Shown here: positions 34,051 through 38,206 of the stretch, in pieces
How positions within the stretch are numbered: position 1 is the stretch's first letter
How the letters are laid out: every line of letters begins with the position of its first letter
DNA from: Spirochaetia bacterium
GTDB taxonomy: Bacteria > Spirochaetota > Spirochaetia > Sphaerochaetales > Sphaerochaetaceae
Direction: 5' to 3'
Assembly (NCBI GenBank): GCA_900769955.1
Contig: CAAGIP010000201.1
Span: 1 to 38,206 of the forward strand
Length of the DNA stretch: 38,206 nt
The notes under the pieces: model-generated
What the model was told of the DNA's origin: nothing
The model's database searches: none
What the model saw: the letters and a program-made list of their open reading frames with translations, nothing else
Program-made: the position numbers and the translations under genes

Positions 34051-34122
34051 GCGAAAGTAGCTCAGTGGTAGAGCTCCACCTTGCCAAGGTGGATGTCGCG
34101 GGTTCAAGTCCCGTCTTTCGCT
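34051..34122 (+). tRNA. tRNA-Gly(GCC)
   Basis: Complete cloverleaf: acceptor GCGAAAG/CTTTCGC, D-arm GCTC/GAGC, anticodon stem CCACC/GGTGG with loop TTGCCAA (anticodon GCC at 34083-34085), T-arm GCGGG/CCCGT with TTCAAGT. The discriminator is T and CCA is not encoded. An identical copy is at 37746-37817. Confidence 0.96.
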
Positions 34123-34127
34123 TGAAG

Positions 34128-34153
34128 TGGACCTGTTGCGGTCCATTTTTTTT
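34128..34153 (+). terminator. Terminator of tRNA-Gly
   Basis: TGGACC (34128-34133) pairs with GGTCCA (34140-34145), followed by T8. The remaining gap up to 34298 shows no further feature I can assign. Confidence 0.85.
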
Positions 34154-34298
34154 GTTTTATGGAATTAAACCATCCGGAAAACAGTTTCCCGTTTACATGT
34201 GCTATTTGATCTTCCGTCAGCTATATATTCATATATAAGTAAAGATTATTGGAATTGCTCATTAATGACGGAAGGCCGGGGTGAACCTGAGGTCTTTA

Positions 34299-34874
34299 TT
34301 ACCTTTTGTCCTTCTTTTCCTTCAGAAGGACCGCAATTGAAAGAGTGTTTGCCCTGGCATTATCAGAGAGCAGGTGAATTATTATTTCCTCAATTCCTCC
34401 CAGTATTCCTATTGAGGCAGCTATGCAGCCTGCCGCAGTGATGCCGATGAAAGGGATTACGAAGAGCAGCACGAAGATGGATATCGTGGCCAGCTTGTTG
34501 AAGAGTGTGTGAAGCGGTGCAAGCTTGTGGAACTTAATGAGCTGGATGAGATAGCTTATGCCCCTCAGGATTACCACAAGTGAGAAAAGCAGCTTCGCGG
34601 ATAAACCGATATTGTGAAATTCCTTTATCAGCACTGAAAAAACGGTTGAACCGAAGAAGCAAAGGTCTGAGATGCTGTCAAGCGTTGCGCCCAGCGGACT
34701 GTCACCGCTGATATGGCGGGCAACCGGACCGTCTATGGCATCGGAGAGTCCTCCAATGGTAAGAAAAATGTAAAACATCATGGTAAAAGGTTCGCTCAGT
34801 GCAATTCCGAGCGCACACGGTATCCTTACCAGAGTGATGATGTTTGCAGCATTTCTCTTCAGAAAATCCTTCAT
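34299..34874 (-). CDS. CDP-alcohol phosphatidyltransferase family membrane protein
   Basis: An integral membrane enzyme that transfers a phosphatidyl group from CDP-diacylglycerol to an alcohol (as in PgsA or PssA). The signature D(x2)DG(x2)AR(x8)G(x3)D(x3)D is complete: DAIDGPVARHISGDSPLG followed by ATLDSISD (about residues 45-70). Around it are about five to six hydrophobic segments. The protein is about 191 residues from the ATG at 34874 (MKDFLKRN); an upstream in-frame start at 34925 would begin inside the promoter. The alcohol acceptor cannot be read from the sequence; PgsA is one possibility. Confidence 0.88.
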   Translation of the reverse strand: MKDFLKRNAANIITLVRIPCALGIALSEPFTMMFYIFLTIGGLSDAIDGPVARHISGDSPLGATLDSISDLCFFGSTVFSVLIKEFHNIGLSAKLLFSLVVILRGISYLIQLIKFHKLAPLHTLFNKLATISIFVLLFVIPFIGITAAGCIAASIGILGGIEEIIIHLLSDNARANTLSIAVLLKEKKDKR

Positions 34875-34939
34875 CTTTTTTTCAGACCTTACTTCTAATG
34901 TAAACAAGTTATGATATATTTGCAACAGGAGGTGCTGGT
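34875..34939. promoter_or_regulatory. Divergent promoters for the phosphatidyltransferase and kinase-like genes
   Basis: Minus strand: TTGCAA (34925-34920), 17 nt, TACATT (34902-34897), leader 22 nt. Plus strand: TATGAT (34910-34915) with a poor -35 box, then AGGAGG (34927-34932), 7 nt before the GTG at 34940. The two promoters overlap face to face in 65 bp. Confidence 0.5.
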
Positions 34940-35458
34940 GTGATTTTCAGAGGCGAGGAAATGGAGACTGTCAGACTGCTGGGAAAAGGGAAGGGGGGAT
35001 ACTCATATCTTTCCTCATATAAGGGTAAACCCTGTGTCCTTAAGCAGTTCCATAATGAGCCTGTTGATTACTACTCTTTTTCAGAGCCTAAGCTTGATCT
35101 GGAACTGAGGGACTATGATAGACTGCTGAAGACTGGAATTCCCATGCCTGAGCTCTATGACTATGACAGTGAGCGTGGACTTCTGATCAAGGAGTATATT
35201 GACGGTCCCACCTGTTATGACCTCGTCCGGGATGATCTCATGGAAGATTCCCTGATTGAAGGTGTCAGGGCAATGTGCCGGATCCTGTACCCTGCAGGTC
35301 TCAACATCGATTACTATCCCACCAACTTCATCTCAGCTTCAGGAAGTCTTTTCTACATTGATTACGAGTGCAATCCATATGATGAGAAGTGGGATTTCGA
35401 GCACTGGGGCATTAAGTACTGGTCAAAGACGGAGGAATTTCTGAAGACGCTGAATTGA
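34940..35458 (+). CDS. Small protein-kinase-like protein
   Basis: A 172-residue soluble protein that keeps a minimal kinase core. The glycine loop is LLGKGKGGYSYL (about 14-25), the ATP lysine is in CVLKQFHNE (about 35), the hinge is LIKEYIDGPT, a catalytic-loop-like NIDYYPTNF (about 133-141) carries Asp and Asn in HxDxxxxN-type spacing, and FYIDYECNP supplies the metal-binding Asp in place of DFG. The layout resembles Bud32/RIO/KdkA-type small kinases. Substrate unknown. The GTG start is supported by AGGAGG 7 nt upstream. Confidence 0.7.
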   Translation: MIFRGEEMETVRLLGKGKGGYSYLSSYKGKPCVLKQFHNEPVDYYSFSEPKLDLELRDYDRLLKTGIPMPELYDYDSERGLLIKEYIDGPTCYDLVRDDLMEDSLIEGVRAMCRILYPAGLNIDYYPTNFISASGSLFYIDYECNPYDEKWDFEHWGIKYWSKTEEFLKTLN

Positions 35459-35462
35459 TGCG

Positions 35463-35491
35463 TTAACAAAACCCATGATTTGAACTAACAT
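35463..35491 (+). promoter_or_regulatory. Promoter of the permease gene, leaderless spacing
   Basis: TTAACA (35463-35468), exactly 17 nt, TAACAT (35486-35491), then 6 nt to the ATG at 35498; no ribosome site. Confidence 0.6.
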
Positions 35492-35497
35492 CGGGGC

Positions 35498-36607
35498 ATG
35501 AAAAGAATAACTGAATTCGTCAGGAAGGAGACTGTCTTCTCTGTCTCCCTCCTTCTGACTGTTTTGTCCGTGTTTCTCAATCCCCATCCCGGAAAGTATT
35601 TTTCCTATATCGACACGGGGGTCCTGATGACGCTCTTTTCCCTCATGGGCATTTCGTACGGCCTTGAGAAGTCAGGACTCTTCCATTCGCTGGGGCGCGC
35701 GCTTGTGCGCCGCTCGGGAAGTGTGCGCATCCTTGCGATACTCCTTGTCCTGCTCCCGTTCTTCTCATCTGCACTGGTTACGAATGACGTGGCACTCATT
35801 ATGTTCATTCCGTTCACGCTTTCACTTGTGAGACCGATCATGGGTGTGAGACATCGCATGATCCTCGTGACGCTCCAGACTGTGGCCGCAAACCTCGGAA
35901 GCATGATGCTTCCTGTGGGAAATCCTCAGAATCTGTATCTGTTTTCCTATTACGGACTCTCTGCAGGTGACTTCTTTCCCTCCGTGCTTCCCTATTCGGC
36001 AGTGAGCCTTCTGCTGCTCATAATATCGGCATCCGTGCTGTTTCCTTCCGGAAAGACTGAATCACCCGGTGATGTGTCTTCTCCTGATATGGGAAAAGGT
36101 GCCCTGTTCCTGGCTCTGCTGGGACTTGCACTTGTTTCCGTTTTCGGTCTCATTCCCGACTACGTCCTCTTTATCGCCTCCCTTGTGGCATTTATCTTCT
36201 TCCTGAGGGATTTTCTGAAGAATGCCGATTACCTTCTGCTCTTAACCTTCGTGTGCTTTTTCATTTTCAGCGGGAATCTTGCCGCAAGTGAGGGCGTAAG
36301 GGCATTTTTCAGCAGTCTGCTTTCATCATCCCCTCTGCTTACGACTGTGATGACGTGTCAGGTCATAAGCAACGTGCCTGCAGCCGTACTGCTTTCAGGC
36401 TTCACTGAAAACGCACGTCTTCTGCTTACCGGCACGAACATCGGAGGACTCGGAACACCTGTTGCCTCACTGGCCTCGCTCATTACGATAAAATTCGTCC
36501 TTAAGGAGGATGGAAGAGAAGTGAAGGGGTTTTGGGGAACCTTCATCATATTCAATTTCGCTTTTCTGATTATACTCATGGCTGCAGCCATGATAATGGG
36601 AGTCTGA
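35498..36607 (+). CDS. ArsB/NhaD/SLC13-type ion permease
   Basis: A 369-residue inner-membrane protein with about ten hydrophobic segments. The ion-transporter superfamily motifs occur twice in an inverted-repeat layout: TNDVALIMFIPFTLSLV with MLPVGNPQNLYLFSYYG in the first half, and ISNVPAAVLLSGF with TNIGGLGTPVASLASLI in the second. It is short for the family (about 400-450). The transported ion (arsenite, citrate/dicarboxylate, Na+/H+) cannot be assigned. Translation is predicted from a leaderless transcript; the next gene starts one base after the stop. Confidence 0.85.
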   Translation: MKRITEFVRKETVFSVSLLLTVLSVFLNPHPGKYFSYIDTGVLMTLFSLMGISYGLEKSGLFHSLGRALVRRSGSVRILAILLVLLPFFSSALVTNDVALIMFIPFTLSLVRPIMGVRHRMILVTLQTVAANLGSMMLPVGNPQNLYLFSYYGLSAGDFFPSVLPYSAVSLLLLIISASVLFPSGKTESPGDVSSPDMGKGALFLALLGLALVSVFGLIPDYVLFIASLVAFIFFLRDFLKNADYLLLLTFVCFFIFSGNLAASEGVRAFFSSLLSSSPLLTTVMTCQVISNVPAAVLLSGFTENARLLLTGTNIGGLGTPVASLASLITIKFVLKEDGREVKGFWGTFIIFNFAFLIILMAAAMIMGV

Positions 36608-36608
36608 T

Positions 36609-37268
36609 ATGGATATCGTACCATCAAGGGTATTCTCTTCACTGTATATAGTCATCGACATCATCTTTCTCGTGATCTTCTCTATCATGCTCTTCTTCTC
36701 CGGACGGAAGAAGGCGCTTTGCTTCGGCATTTTCGGAGGCTTTCTCTACTTTGCGGTTGACTGGGGTATCTTCTGTCTGGCCCTTGGGGCAAGGAAGGTG
36801 ACCGGCGCTCCGACAGCACCGTTCCTGTTCTGGCTTTCGATGAGCTACGGACTAACCAACTTCGCCTGGATCTGGCTTATGCTTGACCGTGATTCAAAGC
36901 GGGTGGAGTGGTCAGTCCTGATCTTCTTCTCCTGGATCACGAGTGCGCTTCTCAGCCAGAATTTCGGTTCAGGGTGGTCCGTGATATCGATAAGCCGCAC
37001 GACGTCATCATACCATGGCGTGATGGCCCTCATCCTGATCGTGGGGTATTTCATTGTCATCGCCATGAACATTTTCCGTGATGCGGGAATACCCGTTGCT
37101 TATCTTCTTTTCATCGGCATAACGGTGCAGCTGGGATGGGAAACAGCTCTTCTTGTCACGGGTATCAGGCAGTCGGGGCTGGAAACTCTCATCATCAACA
37201 GTCTTATCGAAACGAATCTTGGTATACCTTATATATACTTTATACATAAGAAGTTATCAAATAGATGA
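36609..37268 (+). CDS. Multi-pass membrane protein of unknown function
   Basis: 219 residues with about six hydrophobic segments (for example VIDIIFLVIFSIMLFF near residue 15 and GVMALILIVGYFIVIAMNIF near 137). I do not recognise the family. Tryptophans cluster near the membrane faces (FAWIWLML, WSVLIFFSWI). The ATG lies one base after the permease stop, with GGGAG 6 nt upstream inside that gene, so it is coupled to the permease and may assist it. Confidence 0.7.
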   Translation: MDIVPSRVFSSLYIVIDIIFLVIFSIMLFFSGRKKALCFGIFGGFLYFAVDWGIFCLALGARKVTGAPTAPFLFWLSMSYGLTNFAWIWLMLDRDSKRVEWSVLIFFSWITSALLSQNFGSGWSVISISRTTSSYHGVMALILIVGYFIVIAMNIFRDAGIPVAYLLFIGITVQLGWETALLVTGIRQSGLETLIINSLIETNLGIPYIYFIHKKLSNR

Positions 37269-37298
37269 AAAAATTTTTAAAAAATATTTCAAAAGCAG

Positions 37299-37327
37299 TT
37301 GACAAGATTTGGTCATTTTGCGATATT
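37299..37327 (+). promoter_or_regulatory. Promoter of the tRNA cluster
   Basis: TTGACA (37299-37304), 17-nt spacer, GATATT (37322-37327), preceded by an A/T-rich tract (37266-37290) suited to an UP element. Transcription would start about 40 nt before tRNA-His. Confidence 0.7.
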
Positions 37328-37372
37328 ACTACACGTTGATTGCGCTGGTGAACACCGGATGCTTCGAACAAT

Positions 37373-37445
37373 GGTGGAAGTAGTTCAGTGGTAGAGCGCC
37401 AGATTGTGGATCTGGTTGTCGAGGGTTCGAACCCCTTCTTCCACC
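37373..37445 (+). tRNA. tRNA-His(GTG)
   Basis: Acceptor GTGGAAG/CTTCCAC with the extra 5' G (37373) facing discriminator C (37445), the identity feature of histidine tRNA. Anticodon loop TTGTGGA (GTG at 37406-37408). CCA not encoded. Confidence 0.95.
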
Positions 37446-37449
37446 CACG

Positions 37450-37465
37450 CTGTTCTTCGGAACAG
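37450..37465 (+). other. UUCG-capped hairpin between tRNA-His and tRNA-Arg
   Basis: CTGTTC, loop TTCG, GAACAG: a perfect 6-bp stem closed by C-G around a UUCG tetraloop, one of the most stable RNA caps. It fills nearly the whole spacer and probably assists folding or processing of the tRNA precursor. Confidence 0.75.
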
Positions 37466-37467
37466 AT

Positions 37468-37541
37468 GCGCGCGTAGCTCAGCTGGATAGAGCGTCGGAC
37501 TTCGAATCCGCAGGTCGCAGGTTCGAATCCTGCCGGGCGCA
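37468..37541 (+). tRNA. tRNA-Arg(TCG)
   Basis: Acceptor GCGCGCG/CGGGCGC has a G-G mismatch at positions 5:68. The D-arm is GCTC/GAGC, the anticodon loop is CTTCGAA (TCG at 37502-37504) on a stem with one U-C mismatch (27:43), and the T-arm is GCAGG/CCTGC with TTCGAAT. Discriminator A. The mismatches are unusual but the fold is intact. Confidence 0.9.
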
Positions 37542-37554
37542 GCAAACAATAAAT

Positions 37555-37627
37555 GGGCCGCTAGCTCAGCTGGTAGAGCAGCAGACTCTTAATCTGCGGG
37601 TCAAAGGTTCGATCCCTTTGCGGCTCA
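37555..37627 (+). tRNA. tRNA-Lys(CTT)
   Basis: Acceptor GGGCCGC/GCGGCTC (one G-U pair), anticodon stem GCAGA/TCTGC with loop CTCTTAA (CTT at 37588-37590), T-arm AAAGG/CCTTT. Discriminator A. Confidence 0.95.
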
Positions 37628-37636
37628 TATCTCACC

Positions 37637-37717
37637 GCGAGAGTGGTGGAATTGGCAGACACGCTAGATTTAGGTTCTAGTATCGTTGATGTGCGGGTTC
37701 AAGTCCCGCCTCTCGCA
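37637..37717 (+). tRNA. tRNA-Leu(TAG)
   Basis: Acceptor GCGAGAG/CTCTCGC, anticodon stem CTAGA/TCTAG with loop TTTAGGT (TAG at 37671-37673), a class II variable arm (about 37681-37692), T-arm GCGGG/CCCGC. Discriminator A. Confidence 0.94.
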
Positions 37718-37745
37718 AGGACCTTCTTCTAACGAGGTCGACAAT

Positions 37746-37817
37746 GCGAAAGTAGCTCAGTGGTAGAGCTCCACCTTGCCAAGGTGGATGTCGCGGGTTC
37801 AAGTCCCGTCTTTCGCT
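37746..37817 (+). tRNA. tRNA-Gly(GCC), second copy
   Basis: Identical over all 72 nt to the gene at 34051-34122; the flanking sequences are unrelated. It is the last gene of the five-tRNA cluster. Confidence 0.96.
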
Positions 37818-37823
37818 TAAATG

Positions 37824-37850
37824 ATGAACCAGTAATGGTTCATTTTTTTT
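37824..37850 (+). terminator. Terminator of the tRNA cluster
   Basis: ATGAACC (37824-37830) pairs with GGTTCAT (37837-37843), followed by a run of seven T. Confidence 0.88.
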
Positions 37851-37873
37851 GCAATAGGGAAATTGTGAAGGAT

Positions 37874-37922
37874 ATGCGGAATCTTCTTGATGATGGAGGA
37901 TTCCGCATTTTCTCTTTATTCT
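37874..37922 (+). terminator. Second terminator-like stem-loop
   Basis: ATGCGGAATC (37874-37883) pairs with GATTCCGCAT (37899-37908), a perfect 10-bp stem with a 15-nt loop, then TTTCTCTTTATTCTT. It may back up the tRNA terminator or mark the end of an older gene; no gene is seen before it. Confidence 0.6.
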
Positions 37923-37923
37923 T

Positions 37924-37968
37924 CCGCCGGGAATACCCCGGGGCTCTGCCCCGTGGGATGTGAGGCGG
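37924..37968. repeat. GC-rich branched inverted repeat
   Basis: CGGGGC/GCCCCG around TCT (37939-37953) sits inside a flanking pair CCGCC (37924-37928) and GGCGG (37964-37968). It may be the end of a mobile element or a dispersed repeat; no second copy is in the window. Confidence 0.4.
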
Positions 37969-37983
37969 GAAAGATACCCACAA

Positions 37984-38014
37984 CACATTATAGTGCATTT
38001 CGTGATATAATGTG
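37984..38014 (+). mobile_element. Subterminal palindrome at the left end of an IS200/IS605-type element
   Basis: CACATTATA (37984-37992) and TATAATGTG (38006-38014) form a 9-bp stem with a 13-nt loop, located 16 bp before the tnpB start. Imperfect hairpins near the ends are the recognition sites of Y1 transposases in IS200/IS605 elements. TATAAT at 38006-38011 could also serve as -10 box for tnpB. No tnpA is seen in the window. Confidence 0.5.
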
Positions 38015-38029
38015 CGTATAGGAGACGCA

Positions 38030-38206
38030 ATGTTCACAGCCTGTCAGGTCAGATTATATCCAACGGACGACCAGCTTACCCTGATACGCAAGTCAGGGGG
38101 GCGTGCCGGTTCCTGTACAACAGGCTGCTGGACTACGAACAGCAGGTGTACGAAAGCGAGAACCGCTTGGTGAAGGAGTTCGAGCTCAACGCCTATATAC
38201 GCGAAC
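38030..38206 (+). pseudogene. tnpB: tnpB (IS605 OrfB) start, frameshifted and truncated by the window edge
   Basis: AGGAGA (38020-38025) precedes an ATG at 38030. The first frame reads MFTACQVRLYPTDDQLTLIR, then KSGG, the usual N-terminus of IS605 OrfB/TnpB, the RNA-guided nuclease of these elements. After a run of six G (38096-38101) the frame loses homology, and it resumes one frame over as ACRFLYNRLLDYEQQVYESE up to the window end. One missing base in the G-run restores a normal TnpB helix-turn-helix region. The copy is therefore inactive, phase-variable or a sequencing error; later domains are outside the window. Confidence 0.8.

Noticed and set aside
34123..37745. The block between the two tRNA-Gly genes as an integrated genomic island
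   Set aside because: There is no integrase, phage or mobility gene, and the contents are housekeeping-like; only the repeat itself supports the idea.
37240..38037. Minus-strand open frames across the tRNA cluster
   Set aside because: They arise from complementing tRNA genes and terminators.
1..38206. CRISPR array, toxin-antitoxin pair, prophage or defence genes
   Set aside because: I looked for spaced direct repeats, short paired ORFs and typical proteins on both strands and found none. The only mobile trace is the tnpB end at the right edge.

Overview
The window looks like ordinary chromosomal core DNA from a Gram-negative bacterium. It encodes secreted proteins, a lipoprotein, and cytoplasmic DNA-repair and protein-quality-control genes. 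The gene content and style (RecJ with a large insertion, a Lon/U32 pair, a tig-clpP-clpX operon, stacked short overlaps, base composition near balance by eye) remind me most of a spirochaete of the Sphaerochaeta/Treponema type. That assignment is an inference from memory; no rRNA gene is present to prove it. Almost all DNA is coding. Genes are joined in short operons by 1-14 nt overlaps, and three convergent gene pairs overlap at their 3' ends.

Layout. 1-3398 (minus): lon followed by a U32-family gene that runs off the left edge. 3541-4485 (plus): a lone carbamate kinase. 4469-5713 (minus): a secreted/membrane DUF4105 protein. 5777-8668 (plus): recO-recJ. 8925-11343 (plus): a serine-biosynthesis operon serA-serC with an Lrp/AsnC regulator. 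11397-13294 (plus): a Nudix hydrolase and a MATE exporter. 13360-16015 (plus): a dihydroorotate-dehydrogenase-like protein, an acyltransferase and a lipoprotein. 16008-17804 (minus): mutL. 17871-20954 (minus): a FecR-like secreted protein, a TtcA-type tRNA thiolase and an HD phosphohydrolase. 21017-21379 (plus): a small secreted protein. 21372-25043 (minus): pepF, rdgB and a secreted alpha/beta hydrolase. 25044-25559: a gap that appears to hold the decayed tails of two genes. 25560-30872 (minus): tig-clpP-clpX-nrnA-like, then a protein with faint sigma-factor resemblance. 31052-33830 (minus): diaminobutyrate aminotransferase and decarboxylase, which together make 1,3-diaminopropane. 34051-34122: tRNA-Gly. 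34299-37268: a CDP-alcohol phosphatidyltransferase, a kinase-like protein, an ion/anion permease and a membrane protein. 37373-37817: a His-Arg-Lys-Leu-Gly tRNA cluster. 37984-38206: the left end of an IS200/IS605-type element with a frameshifted tnpB that runs off the right edge.

The most interesting signals are regulatory. At least four genes (recO, the Nudix gene, the small secreted protein gene and the permease gene), and probably three more, have a promoter -10 box only 6-8 nt before the start codon and no Shine-Dalgarno sequence, so they are predicted to be read from leaderless mRNAs. Other genes in the window have clear Shine-Dalgarno sites. The 63-bp DUF4105/recO spacer appears to pack two back-to-back promoters whose -35 boxes overlap. 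A decamer TTTGTTGCAT occurs twice in tandem at the arcC promoter and once at the diaminobutyrate promoter. I found no CRISPR array, prophage, defence island or clearly new multi-gene system.
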